Positions 52,543 through 61,857 are shown, counted from the first letter of the stretch. The stretch is 64,000 nt of DNA from Thauera aminoaromatica S2 (GCF_000310185.1 NZ_AMXD01000001.1:62001-126000), one strand, 5' to 3'. Numbers and translations: made by a program. The notes: generated by a model from the sequence alone, not told the origin.

Positions 52543-53267
52543 CACATGTGCGCCCGAGGCGTAGCTGAATCGACAGCCGCCAGCGCCAACTCTGCCGCGG
52601 CGGCGGCATGAATCGCCGTGGTGTCGAACAACGGAACGCTCGCGTCCTGCTCGCCCACCAGCATAGAAATCTCGGTGCAGCCCAGGATGATGCCCTGCGC
52701 GCCGCGCTCGACCAGGCGCTGCATCACGTCGCGATAGGCCTGGCGCGAACGCTCCTCGATGCGCCCCAGACAGAGCTCCTCGTAGATCACCCGGTGCACG
52801 AGTTCGCGGTCGTCGGCCTCGGGTGTCAGCACGTCGATGCCGTGCCGCTCGACCAGGCGGCCACGGTAGAAATCCTGCTCCATCGTGAAGCGTGTGCCGA
52901 GCAAACCGATGCGCGACAAGCCGGCCTTGCGTATGGCGGCCGCGGTCGGGTCGGCAATGTGCAGCAGCGGGATCTTCACGGCCGACTCGATGGCAGGCGC
53001 CACCTTATGCATGGTGTTGGTAGACAGCACGACGAAATCCGCGCCGGCACGCTCGAGCGCCCGTGCAGCGTCGGCGAGCACGGCGCCGGCCGACTCCCAA
53101 TCGCCACAATGCTGCAGGCGCTCGATTTCGGCGAAATCGACGCTGTAGAGCACGACCTTCGCCGAATGCAGCCCGCCGAGTCGGGCCTTCACGGCTTCAT
53201 TGAGCTGACGATAGTAGGGAACAGTGGATTCCCAGCTCATGCCGCCGAGGAGACCGATGGTTTTCAT
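52542..53267 (-). CDS. ygeA: Broad-specificity amino-acid racemase (YgeA type)
   Basis: A 241-residue aspartate/glutamate-racemase-family enzyme. It follows E. coli YgeA closely, including IGLLGGMSWESTVPYYR and LLHIADPTAAAI. The catalytic pair is Thr83 (in STNTMHK) and Cys197 (in GCTEI), the same residues and numbers as the Thr/Cys pair of YgeA rather than two cysteines. It would interconvert L- and D-amino acids without PLP, in the cytosol. Coupled to the DUF3592 gene. Confidence 0.93.
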   Translation of the reverse strand: MKTIGLLGGMSWESTVPYYRQLNEAVKARLGGLHSAKVVLYSVDFAEIERLQHCGDWESAGAVLADAARALERAGADFVVLSTNTMHKVAPAIESAVKIPLLHIADPTAAAIRKAGLSRIGLLGTRFTMEQDFYRGRLVERHGIDVLTPEADDRELVHRVIYEELCLGRIEERSRQAYRDVMQRLVERGAQGIILGCTEISMLVGEQDASVPLFDTTAIHAAAAAELALAAVDSATPRAHM

Positions 53268-53614
53268 GAACGTCGCGCGATAAGAATGAGGTTAGACCAT
53301 GCCACGGGAATTGCTGCGTTCCCAACACGGACGGCGTCCTGACTAACTGGCTGATCACAACTCTTCGGTCCGCCGGGCAAGCAGGTCGCGCAAGGCAAGT
53401 TCCGGCCGCTGCGAATGCTCGCCGAGGCTTAGCGTACGCTTTTCTCTGTTTCGTGAGCTGGCCCCTATGACGGCCCTGTCACAGGATACAACGGCCCGAT
53501 GTGTCCTGTGTCTCGCGCGGCGCCCGAAATCTGGAACGGGGCGACCACTGGTGGACTTGGCCGGGCCCGTCTCATCCGAAACGAGAGTACGTGAGGCTGC
53601 CAGGCCCCTATCCT
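53268..53614. other. Intergenic region, nothing recognised
   Basis: 347 bp between the start of ygeA and the end of the protease/TPR gene. A rightward reading frame begins at 53467, but it runs into the antisense of the TPR gene and shows no protein family, so it is not called. No clear terminator or RNA was seen. Confidence 0.6.
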
Positions 53615-56014
53615 CTAGGGGCTCGGCAAGGCGGTGGCGCCCGGCAAGCCCGCGGCCACCGCCTGCGCTCGAATGTTGCTGGCCGTTTTCGGGTCCTTTG
53701 TACGCAGCCGAGCGAACGCCAATGCAGCTCGCTGTGAGTCACCCGTCATTAGATTGGCTAGGGTTGCAATGCCCAGCGCAACAGGCAGTTCAGGCTGCCG
53801 AGCAAGGATGGTCTCGGCATACGCGCGCGCCTTCGCCGCATCACGGATGCCAAGGTAGGCCTGGGCGAGATAAAGCTGGGCGTCGAGCGCCTGCGGCGCG
53901 AGCGCTAGTGCCTTTTCCAGCGCGGGAATGGCACGGCCAACATCGCGGTTGCGCAGATGAGCATGGCCGAGGTTGATCCAGGCATTGGCGAGCTTTGGAT
54001 CGTACAGCACGGCCTGCTCGAGGATCGACACGGCGGCGGCCGGCTGGCCACGCAACAGAAGGATGTAGGCCTTACTGCTGAGCGCATTGGCGTTGCGCGG
54101 GTCGCTTGCAAGGGCCCGATCGAGGTAAGCCAGGGACTTGTCGAGGTCGCCGTTGCGGCCGTGGAAACCTGCTAGGTTAGCGAGCATGCGCGAGTGTCGG
54201 GGATCCATGCGTTCGGCACGTTCGAAGGCTTCCAGCGCCTCGCTGCGGTCGCCGAGTCTCCCGAGGAGATCGCCGAGGTCTGCCAGATCCTCGACTCCAG
54301 CTTTTCCCAGCGCATCGACGCGTCGATAGGCCGTAGCCGCAGCGCGCAGATCCTGTGCCGTGATGCTGTGGATCGCCAGCGTGCGCCAGGCGCGCGGCTC
54401 GTCCGGCGCAAGCTCGGTCAGATGGCGGGCATCAGCCACTGCGCCCGCTGCGTTGCCACGCCGGGCACGCAGCGCTGCGCGCTCGAGGCGCGCTTCGAAG
54501 AGTGTCGGATCAAGCTCGAGCGCACGCTCTAACACCGTCGCGAGCTCGTCGTCACGCAGTGTTCGCGCCAGGGTCATGCCAAGCTTTTCCCACCCTTCCG
54601 CAAAACCAGGGTCGGCGGCCACCGCCTTGCGGAAAGCGTCCTCGGCGGCGGCGTACCGCTGACGGTTGTAGTCGGTGATGCCGAGTGCGAGCCAAGTGGG
54701 CGCATCGGTCCTCGCGTCGCCACGTCCAGTGGCGAGTGCACGATGGGCCTCATCGGCGCGCCCCGCCTCGGCCAGGAGTCGGGCCAGTGCGTTGCGCGCC
54801 TCCTCGCTGTTCTGGTTAAGGTCGAGCGCGGTTTGGAAGGCGCGTTGCGCCGCGTCGGAGTCGCCGAGCGCACGGCGGATGCTGCCGAGCAGATTCCAAT
54901 AGCCGTAAGAGAAAGGGTCGAAGGCGAGTGCGCGTTCGATGTTGGACAAAGCGGCTCGAGCATCGTCAGCCTTGAGCAGCCAGTGCGCACGCGCCGCGGC
55001 TACGCTCGCATCGCCGGGCTGGAGGGCCTCTGCGCGCGCCAGTGCCTGCTCGGCCTCGGCATGACGCCCGGTTTCATAAAGGGTAATGGCGAGGACGCGC
55101 CAGCTCTCCGCGGAGTGCTCATCGAGGCGGAGCGCCTCACGCAGTGCGGGCTCGGCGTCCTTCGGTCGTCCAAGACGGACTGTCGCGCGCGCGAGCTCCT
55201 GGTGTGCGCGTGCGGAGGTCGGCTGTGCAGAGATCCAACGGCGTGCATGGCTTTCGAGCTCCACCCACCGCGCCGCAGCGCCCAGGGCGACGGCATCGGC
55301 AATCCATTGCGGTTCCGCAGCGGGGACGTCGGACGGCGGCGGCGGAGCTACGCTGCGATCGGCGAGTTCGTTGATCCAGTCCGCCGGCAGCGCCAGGTTG
55401 AGGTTCTGGCCGGCACTGAACACACTGGTGGTCAAGCCCACCAGTCGGCCCTCGGCATCGAACAGCCCGCCGCCGCTGGAGCCCGGAGACTGTGCGGCGC
55501 TGCTGAGGATCAGCCGTTCGCCATCCACGGTCGGGAAGTGTGAGACCAGGCCGCTCGTCACCGCCAGGCCGAAGCCCAGGGGATTACCGACTGCATGCAC
55601 GCGCTCACCCGGTAAGACGGTCGCCAGCGAGCGGATGCGCACCGACGGCGCCTGCAGTCCGTCGACCGCGAGCACGCACAGGTCACGGCTGCGATCGGCT
55701 TTGACCCAGCGTGCCGATAGCTCAGCGGCACCATGTTGTACCTTCAGCCGGTCCGCATCGCGGACGACATGGCAATTGGTCGCCACGTGCCCACGGCTGA
55801 CCACCACGCCACTGCCTTGACCGCTAGCGGTCCCGCCATCGACTTCTGCGATGACCGTCACCACCGACGGTGCGACTCGGGTGAACACCGGCTGGGCGTC
55901 GTCGGCCGCAGCCGCCGGGGCAGCGGAACAGACCGCGAGGAGGAGCAACAGCGCTGGGGCCGGAACGTGACTCGGAATGCAGGCACAGCGTGTGGAAACG
56001 AGACGGAGTTTCAT
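53615..56014 (-). CDS. Trypsin-like serine protease fused to TPR repeats (active triad)
   Basis: A 799-residue exported protein. A signal peptide (ALLLLLAVCSAAPAAAAD) leads to a trypsin/HtrA-like domain (about 45-225) with the full triad: His82 (TNCHVV), Asp111 (RSRDLCVL) and Ser180 (SPGSSGGGL). About 500 residues of tetratricopeptide repeats follow, with typical A..A..ALALDP.....W..LG.....G spacing. No PDZ domain is seen. The repeats probably bind substrates or partners in the periplasm. The start at 56014 overlaps the upstream paralogue stop (ATGA). Confidence 0.9.
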   Translation of the reverse strand: MKLRLVSTRCACIPSHVPAPALLLLLAVCSAAPAAAADDAQPVFTRVAPSVVTVIAEVDGGTASGQGSGVVVSRGHVATNCHVVRDADRLKVQHGAAELSARWVKADRSRDLCVLAVDGLQAPSVRIRSLATVLPGERVHAVGNPLGFGLAVTSGLVSHFPTVDGERLILSSAAQSPGSSGGGLFDAEGRLVGLTTSVFSAGQNLNLALPADWINELADRSVAPPPPSDVPAAEPQWIADAVALGAAARWVELESHARRWISAQPTSARAHQELARATVRLGRPKDAEPALREALRLDEHSAESWRVLAITLYETGRHAEAEQALARAEALQPGDASVAAARAHWLLKADDARAALSNIERALAFDPFSYGYWNLLGSIRRALGDSDAAQRAFQTALDLNQNSEEARNALARLLAEAGRADEAHRALATGRGDARTDAPTWLALGITDYNRQRYAAAEDAFRKAVAADPGFAEGWEKLGMTLARTLRDDELATVLERALELDPTLFEARLERAALRARRGNAAGAVADARHLTELAPDEPRAWRTLAIHSITAQDLRAAATAYRRVDALGKAGVEDLADLGDLLGRLGDRSEALEAFERAERMDPRHSRMLANLAGFHGRNGDLDKSLAYLDRALASDPRNANALSSKAYILLLRGQPAAAVSILEQAVLYDPKLANAWINLGHAHLRNRDVGRAIPALEKALALAPQALDAQLYLAQAYLGIRDAAKARAYAETILARQPELPVALGIATLANLMTGDSQRAALAFARLRTKDPKTASNIRAQAVAAGLPGATALPSP

Positions 56015-57825
56015 TGCGGGCGGGCCTCGTCGGGGTGGATGGTGGCGAGATAGGCGCGCTCGGCCATGGCGGCATCCAGGCTGCGTAGGTTGCCGTGTGC
56101 GCGGACGAGGTCGGCACGGCGGCCCGCTGCGCGGTACAGGATCATCAACGCATTCCACACCCGTGGCTGGCCTGGATCGAGTGCAAGCGAGCGCTCGAGC
56201 GCCTCAATTCCCTCGGGTGCCCTGGCTGCGAGCACTTGCGCATAGCCGAGCTGGCGCCAGATCCGCGGTTCGTTCGGATAAGCAACGGACAGATCGCGGT
56301 TAATCCGGATCGCTTCATCGAGATGGCCTCCATCCTTCAGTGCGACCGCCAGCCAGTAGCGATGGTCGGGATCGTCCGGAGCGATCCGTACCGCCTCGCG
56401 CATTGCAGCGATAGCCTCGGGGAAGCGTTCCAGCACGAAGAGCGCTTTGCCGAGCTCGGTCCACGCACGGGCCGGCTCGGACGGCCCCTTCGCCAGGCTG
56501 GCACGGAACAGCTCGCTCGCCGCCTGTGGCCGACCCAGCAGCGCAGCGGTTGCGCCGCGCCAGAACAAGCCGTCGGCGCTGTCGGCAAGCTCTGACGGGA
56601 AGCGGGCGAGCAGCTTGTGGGCACGCGTACCATCCTGCGCGAACAGGAGCGCTTCCACCAGGCGCCAGCGCAGTTCTGGCCGTGAGGGGTAGAGGCGAAC
56701 CAACCTGCTCCATCCTTCCGCGGCTACTCGATGGTCGCCGCGCTGGCCGGCAAGCGAGATCAAACCCAGATGGGCGGACATTTCCCACGGATCGAGCGCA
56801 AGCGCCTTGCGGTAGGCCGTTTCTGCCTCGCTGACGCCACCACTACCATGGTGTGCCTGGCCGAGCAGCGACCACGCTGCGGCGCTTTCGGGACGGGTTC
56901 CGACGAGCGCGGCGGCTGCTTCCCGCGCCTCGGCGAAGCGCTGCTGACGAAGCAGGGCTCCGGCTACACCAAGCTCAGCCACCGTCATGCTACCCGCCCG
57001 AAGTACCGCATGGCGCCAAGCAGCCTCCTCGCCGACGAAGTCACCTTGCATGCTGGCTGCAACCGCTCGCCAAGTCCAGCCGTCAGCATCCTCCGGGTAA
57101 AGCCGCGTCCATTCCATAGCCAGGCGGACGAGCGCTTCGCCGTCCCCTACACGCGCCAGCCGCGGCGCACGGTCGCGCAACGACTGGAGCGCCGTATCAG
57201 TGTCGTGGCGCGCTTCAATCATGCTTGCCCAGGCCGCCGGCATAGCGAAATTCACGTTCTGGCCTTCGCGCTGGCGATAGTCGATGACGCCAATCAACCG
57301 GCCCTGTTCGTCGAGCAGCGCCCCACCTTCAGAACCAGGAGAGACCGGCGCGGAGAACTGCAGCAACTCGCCGCGCTCGCCGCCACCGAGTCCCGAGATC
57401 ACGCCTTCAGTCAAACCAACGCCGAAGCCGAGCGCATCGGAGAGCGCGTAAATCCGTGATCCGACGCGGGGCTGTGCGCCCGCTGGCGCTACAGCCAAAG
57501 TCCGCGCATTCGCAGACGCGCTCAGCAGGCAAAGGTTACGCCCGCGATCCCGCGCAATCACGCGGGCGTCGACCGTCCGCCCACCTGCTTCGGCCAGGCG
57601 GATCGCATCGCTGCCGTCGAGCGGGCTACACAAGGTCACGAAGCGCTCCGTGGCGACCGCAATCGCGCTGACGGTGCCGATGGGCGCGCCTTCGGCATCG
57701 AACGTCCGTACCGTCAGCACGCCGTCGCGGACGGCCGTGAACAGCACGCTGGGAGCTAGAGAGCTCGCATGACTAGAGACAGCCACTCCGAGCGCCAGAG
57801 CAGCCAGCAAGACAATGCGCAACAT
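56011..57825 (-). CDS. Trypsin-like/TPR fusion with replaced catalytic residues
   Basis: A 604-residue paralogue of the next gene, with signal peptide (IVLLAALALGVAVSSHAS), trypsin-like domain and TPR array. Aligned with its partner, all three triad positions differ: Ser67 for His (VTLCSPL), Asn97 for Asp (DRGRNLCLL) and Glu166 for Ser (SPGSEGGALL). The fold landmarks, such as LGFGVGLTEGVISG, are kept. It is thus a predicted pseudoprotease. CAGGAG precedes the ATG at 57825. It is first in the coupled two-gene unit, so the dead copy is made before the active one. Confidence 0.88.
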   Translation of the reverse strand: MLRIVLLAALALGVAVSSHASSLAPSVLFTAVRDGVLTVRTFDAEGAPIGTVSAIAVATERFVTLCSPLDGSDAIRLAEAGGRTVDARVIARDRGRNLCLLSASANARTLAVAPAGAQPRVGSRIYALSDALGFGVGLTEGVISGLGGGERGELLQFSAPVSPGSEGGALLDEQGRLIGVIDYRQREGQNVNFAMPAAWASMIEARHDTDTALQSLRDRAPRLARVGDGEALVRLAMEWTRLYPEDADGWTWRAVAASMQGDFVGEEAAWRHAVLRAGSMTVAELGVAGALLRQQRFAEAREAAAALVGTRPESAAAWSLLGQAHHGSGGVSEAETAYRKALALDPWEMSAHLGLISLAGQRGDHRVAAEGWSRLVRLYPSRPELRWRLVEALLFAQDGTRAHKLLARFPSELADSADGLFWRGATAALLGRPQAASELFRASLAKGPSEPARAWTELGKALFVLERFPEAIAAMREAVRIAPDDPDHRYWLAVALKDGGHLDEAIRINRDLSVAYPNEPRIWRQLGYAQVLAARAPEGIEALERSLALDPGQPRVWNALMILYRAAGRRADLVRAHGNLRSLDAAMAERAYLATIHPDEARPQ

Positions 57826-58309
57826 ATGGGAGCTCCTGAAATTGCGGCCCGGCTCTCGAACGCGATGTGACGAAAAAGCGTGGGCACCGATCCGTAGATA
57901 ATGACAAGTGCAGGTGACGGAATATCGCACGATAATGAAGAAGACATGAAGCGGGACACGTCCCGGGAGATTGCCAGCTGCCGACCAGGATCGGACTGGT
58001 GAGCAGACCGTTTAGGGGATAGGTGCGTCGTGATCAGGCAAATTGAACCCTTTTGTCTAACGGCTGGATGCCACCCCCAGCAACGGCGCGGTTTCGAGCC
58101 CGTCCTTCTTGCCGTACTTTGGACAAAACGAACATGGGGGAGCTGACCGTCTGGCAGCAACCCAAGTGGAGCGGTCGTTCGAGCGGCAACTCTACCTGCG
58201 GACAGGACGGCAGGTCATGGCCGATAGTACGCTGTGGGCATCTTCCCCGATAGCCGCCGCACGCCACGGGCTCAAGAATCAGACTCCGATCAACAGCAAG
58301 GAGTTTGTC
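57826..58309. other. Intergenic region with attC-like repeat
   Basis: 484 bp between divergent genes: the pseudoprotease (left) and the stand-alone recombinase (right). No protein-coding region could be supported. It contains the inverted repeat described at 58051-58128. GCAAGGAG just before 58310 is the ribosome site of the recombinase. Confidence 0.6.
58051..58128 (+). repeat. attC-like imperfect inverted repeat 1
   Basis: TTTTGTCTAAC (58051-58061) and the inverted TTTGGACAAAA (58118-58128) match in 9 of 11 positions. They contain GTCTAAC, a perfect RYYYAAC core, and TTTGGAC, one base from the GTTRRRY core of integron attC sites. The span between cores is within the attC size range, but internal pairing is weak. 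Confidence 0.4.
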
Positions 58310-58930
58310 ATGGAAACCCGAGAACATCCGCATCGGGAAGCCTGGAACAAGGGGAAGCTGGTGGGCCAGAAGGCACCGCTCAAACCCAAGGACATCTGGG
58401 CCATCCGTATTCATCTGCAGAACGCGCACGAAGTCCGTGACCTCGCCATGTTCAACCTCGCGATCGATAGCAAGCTCCGAGGGTGTGACCTCGTCAGCCT
58501 GCGGGTGCGCGACGTGACCCATGGAAACCAGGTGCTCTCACGCGCCATGGTCGTGCAACGGAAAACGCAGCGGCCTGTGCAGTTCGAACTGACCGAGCCC
58601 ACGCGTACGGCTGTGGCTGCCTGGATCGCGAAGGCCGGCCTGAGGGCGGAGGACTTCCTCTTTCCGAGCCGCCTGCACGACTCACCGCATGTCTCTACCC
58701 GTCAGTACGCGAGGATCGTCGAGCACTGGGTGGTGGCCGCCGGCCTCGATCCGTCCGCCTACGGTACGCACTCGATGCGACGCACGAAGGCGACATTGAT
58801 CTACAAGCGCACGAAGAACCTGCGGGCGGTGCAACTCCTGCTGGGTCACTCCAAGCTCGAGTCGACGGTGCGGTACTTGGGCATCGAGGTCGATGATGCC
58901 TTGGAGATCTCCGAGCAGATTGAGATCTGA
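58310..58930 (+). CDS. Stand-alone tyrosine recombinase
   Basis: A 206-residue protein made almost only of a tyrosine-recombinase catalytic domain: Arg in SKLRGCDLVSLRV, HSMRRTKATLI and LLGHSKLESTVRYLGIE, with the tyrosine in the last. The length is similar to FimB/FimE-type switches. The ATG at 58310 has AAGGAG; longer upstream reading is not conserved. No phage or ICE genes adjoin it. Two attC-like inverted repeats flank it at about 180 bp and 200 bp. Its substrate is unknown. Confidence 0.87.
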   Translation: METREHPHREAWNKGKLVGQKAPLKPKDIWAIRIHLQNAHEVRDLAMFNLAIDSKLRGCDLVSLRVRDVTHGNQVLSRAMVVQRKTQRPVQFELTEPTRTAVAAWIAKAGLRAEDFLFPSRLHDSPHVSTRQYARIVEHWVVAAGLDPSAYGTHSMRRTKATLIYKRTKNLRAVQLLLGHSKLESTVRYLGIEVDDALEISEQIEI

Positions 58931-59479
58931 GCCCGGCGCGGCTGCCCGCCAAGCGCCATTTGCCGGCGGGCGGCTGCTTACGGTGATGATGCTGAGGGGG
59001 TACTATCGGCCAACTGCTGTCGGTCGTGGTTACATTTCGATTTTAAGAGGCGGGGCCAGCCCCAATCCGCTTGAGTGGCCGGTTTAGGGCGGCGAACTTT
59101 GACCCCTGCACTGGCTCGACCTGTTCAGCTTTGTTCGACGCCTGCCCCTGCCTCGCGGCGATGAAGGTCCGACCCAGGTCGGTGGGCAGGCGTTGGACAA
59201 AGCCCGGGGGAGGAAACCGCGAAACGAGGCGAGGCCGTTCAGTCGGGGCGTGGCGCTATGGGCATTTGAGCGCCGCCCAATCGTGCAGGTACGCGATGTG
59301 CGTGGTGCTGCGCCAGGCGCCGCGTGTTGCGTGAAGGCGTTGCCCGCCCTCGGTTGCGCGGGCGAGGTCCGCGCGGCGCGGCTTGTGATGTGAATGCCAG
59401 TGGCGGGCGCAGCGGGTCTTGACCAGGCCCGTCCGAACGGGTGCTGGCGGAAGGCTGCGGGCGTGGAAGCGATGCCCGA
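58931..59479. other. Region between recombinase and IS91-type transposase
   Basis: 549 bp with no supported protein gene. It contains a hairpin (GCCCGCC...GGCGGGC, about 58948-58976) shortly after the recombinase stop, the attC-like repeat at 59129-59202, and probably one undefined end of the IS91-type element. Several open frames here are antisense extensions of the transposase region. Confidence 0.55.
59129..59202 (+). repeat. attC-like inverted repeat 2
   Basis: CTTTGTTCGACGCCTGCCC (59129-59147) and its inverted partner GGGCAGGCGTTGGACAAAG (59184-59202) match in 17 of 19 positions, with a 36-bp loop. The right arm carries GTTGGAC (GTTRRRY), and the left carries GTTCGAC, one base from RYYYAAC. 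Size and layout resemble an integron attC site, though it could also be an IS terminus. Confidence 0.5.
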
Positions 59480-60688
59480 TCATGAGGTCACCCCACGGAG
59501 TGGTGGCGCGCGGATCGTCGCACCCCGAGCAAAGGTTTCGATCACGCGCATCACCGATCCACAGCAGCGACACACGAAGCCGGTGGTGGGCGTGGTCGAC
59601 AGCGCGGTGGCTTCCGGCGCCGAGGCGATGGTGCATGGCTCGTCTGGAGGCGTTGCGCCAAGCAGTTCCCGCGCACGTGCCAGGTGCTGCCGCCGTCCCG
59701 CGTTGGCGAGCAGTCCGTAGTGCCGGATGCGGTGGAAGCCGCACGGCAGCACGTGCAGCAGGAAACGGCGCATGAACTCCCCGGCGGTGAGCGTCATCGT
59801 CTTGTGGCGGGTGCGCCCCTCGGCGCGATAGTCCTTCCAGCGGAAGGAGACGCTGCCGGCGTCGAGCGACACCAGGCGACGGTTCGAGATCGCCACCCGA
59901 TGGGTGTAGCGCGACAGGTAGGCGAGCACCGCCTCGGGGCCGGCGAAGGGCCGCTTGGCATAGACGACCCATTCGCTCGTGCGCAGCGGCGCGAGCCAGC
60001 GCAGGAACGCGGCCAGTTGTGCCAGCGGGGCGAACTCGCCGAAGAAGCGCAGCACGCCGGCGTGATGCGCCTTCGCCAGCTCTTCCAGGAAACGCCGCCG
60101 GAACAGCCGTGAGAGCACGCGGACCGGCAGGAAGAAGCCACGCCGGCAGGCAATCCAGCGCTGCCCGTCGGCCGACAGGCCGCCCCCGGGGACGATGCCG
60201 TGCACGTGCGGGTGGTGCGTCATCGCCGAACCCCACGTGTGCAGCACGAGCGTGGCGCCGATCGTCGCGCCGAGGTGCTTCGGGTCGGCAGCGATGGTGA
60301 GCAGCGTCTCGGCGGCGACCTCGAACAGCAGCCGATAGACGAGCGCCTTGTTCGTGTAGGCGAACGCGCTGATCGGCGCCGGCAGCGTGAAGACCACGTG
60401 GTAATACTCGACCGGCAGCAGGTCCGCCTGCCGGGCCTCGAGCCAACGCTGGGCAGCCCGCGCCTGACACTTCGGGCAGTGCCGGTTGCGGCACGAGTTG
60501 TAGCTGATGTCGATCTGCTCGCAGGCCTCACAGCGCAGCACATGCCCACCCAGCGCCGCAGTGCGGCACTGTTCGATGGCCGACATGACCTTCAACTGCC
60601 CGAGGCTCAAGTGATCGTGCTGGGCGAGACGCCACGCCGGCCCGAAGGCGCGGAAGATGTCCGCGACCTCCAGTGCGGAGCGGACCAC
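59480..60688 (-). CDS. IS91-family transposase (HUH Y1-type)
   Basis: A 402-residue transposase. The N-terminal zinc-binding region has paired cysteines (LRCEACEQ; NSCRNRHCPKCQ). The HUH motif lies in HHPHVHGIVPGGG, and the catalytic tyrosine region is AYLSRYTHRVAISNRRL. It nicks and transfers single-stranded DNA by a rolling-circle-like mechanism. The start is GTG at 60688, consistent with the family N-terminus (FRAFGPAWRLAQ). The gene is intact. Confidence 0.93.
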   Translation of the reverse strand: MVRSALEVADIFRAFGPAWRLAQHDHLSLGQLKVMSAIEQCRTAALGGHVLRCEACEQIDISYNSCRNRHCPKCQARAAQRWLEARQADLLPVEYYHVVFTLPAPISAFAYTNKALVYRLLFEVAAETLLTIAADPKHLGATIGATLVLHTWGSAMTHHPHVHGIVPGGGLSADGQRWIACRRGFFLPVRVLSRLFRRRFLEELAKAHHAGVLRFFGEFAPLAQLAAFLRWLAPLRTSEWVVYAKRPFAGPEAVLAYLSRYTHRVAISNRRLVSLDAGSVSFRWKDYRAEGRTRHKTMTLTAGEFMRRFLLHVLPCGFHRIRHYGLLANAGRRQHLARARELLGATPPDEPCTIASAPEATALSTTPTTGFVCRCCGSVMRVIETFARGATIRAPPLRGVTS

Positions 60689-60695
60689 GATGCGC

Positions 60696-61571
60696 CTACG
60701 CCGACTGCAAGGTCTCCAGCGGACTGACGACTTCGCGCAGCAGGTCGGTGGCGACCTGGGTGTAGATCACCGTGGTGTCGAGTTTCTTGTGGCCGAGCAG
60801 CGCCTGGATGATGCGGATGTCGACCTTCTGCTCGAGCAGGTGGGTCGCGAAGCAGTGGCGAAGCGTGTGCATCGACACCCGCTTGTCGATGCCGGCCGCC
60901 AGGGCGGCGGCCTGAACAGCGCGATTGAGTTGGCGCGGGCTCAGTGACTCGATCGGGTTGAGGCCCGGGAACAACCAGCCGCCATCGAGCATTTTGCCCT
61001 GCGCCCGGGCGACCCGCCACCACACGCGCAACCGCTCCAGCAGCAGGGGCGAGAGCATCGCGTAGCGATCCTTGCGGCCTTTGCCTTGCTCGACCCGCAG
61101 GGTCATGCGCCCGCTGTCGACGTCGCTGACCTTGAGCGAGACCACTTCGCTCGCTCGCAGTCCGGTCGCGTAGGCGAGCGACAGCGCCGTCTGGTGCTTG
61201 AGATTGTTGCAGGCGGCGATCAGGCGCGCGACCTCCTCGCGGCTGAGCACCACCGGCAAGCGCTGCGGCAGCCGGACCGGCTGCATTCGTGCCATCAACT
61301 CGCCGCGTTGAAGCGTGATATCGAAGAAGAACTTCAGCCCGCTGATGGCGGCGTTGAGCGACATCGGCGAGGTGCCGGTATCGACCAGGTGCAACTGGTA
61401 GTTGCGCAGGTCCTCCACCGTGGCGCTATCGGGCGCGCGCCCCAGATAGCGCGTGAACCGGCACACCGCACGGATGTACGCACTCTGCGTCTTGGGGGTG
61501 AGCTTGCGCATCCGCATGTCGTCGAGCATGCGCTGGCGCAAGGGGCTGACGGGACGAGTCGGGGTGTCCAT
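60696..61571 (-). CDS. Tyrosine recombinase accompanying the IS91-type transposase
   Basis: A 291-residue XerC/D-like recombinase. The N-terminal SAM-like domain (LRQRMLDDMRMRKLTPKTQSAY) is followed by the catalytic domain: Arg in YATGLRASEVVSLKV, HTLRHCFATHLLE, and LLGHKKLDTTVIYTQVA with the tyrosine. It lies 7 bp before the transposase gene on the same strand. It may resolve transposition intermediates, but its role has not been shown. Confidence 0.92.
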   Translation of the reverse strand: MDTPTRPVSPLRQRMLDDMRMRKLTPKTQSAYIRAVCRFTRYLGRAPDSATVEDLRNYQLHLVDTGTSPMSLNAAISGLKFFFDITLQRGELMARMQPVRLPQRLPVVLSREEVARLIAACNNLKHQTALSLAYATGLRASEVVSLKVSDVDSGRMTLRVEQGKGRKDRYAMLSPLLLERLRVWWRVARAQGKMLDGGWLFPGLNPIESLSPRQLNRAVQAAALAAGIDKRVSMHTLRHCFATHLLEQKVDIRIIQALLGHKKLDTTVIYTQVATDLLREVVSPLETLQSA

Positions 61572-61857
61572 GGCTTGCTCCTGTCGAAAATGAGGCCGAT
61601 TGCCTCATCTCCCACCATGGCAAGCCCGCTGCCGATGGAAACCACGAACTTCGATGCTCGTCACGAGCGGTCCAGCACACCCCTACCGCGCGAGCGGTTT
61701 AGTCCTCCGGCCATTTGCTGCCACACATGGTAGTAGCAGAGTCGTCATTCGAGCGACCGGTGAGATCCGAAACCAGCCCTAGAGCGAGCTGAGGCCAGCG
61801 TGGTTCGTAAGTCGGCCGGCACTGCGCTCATAAAGTCGATACTCACCAGCTCTGCCG

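Larger units (their letters stand above)
59480..61607 (-). mobile_element. IS91-family element with accessory tyrosine recombinase
   Basis: Two minus-strand genes 7 bp apart, a tyrosine recombinase followed by an IS91-type Y1 transposase, form the coding core. Some IS91 relatives in Thauera and Azoarcus are known to carry such an extra recombinase. A small stem-loop (TGAGGC-CGATT-GCCTCA, 61591-61607) upstream of the first gene may belong to one terminus. The termini are not defined: IS91 elements have no target duplication and only short conserved ends. Confidence 0.75.

Noticed and set aside
53467-53976. Plus-strand frame of 169 codons
   Set aside because: Most of it is antisense to the protease-TPR gene, and no family or ribosome site supports it.
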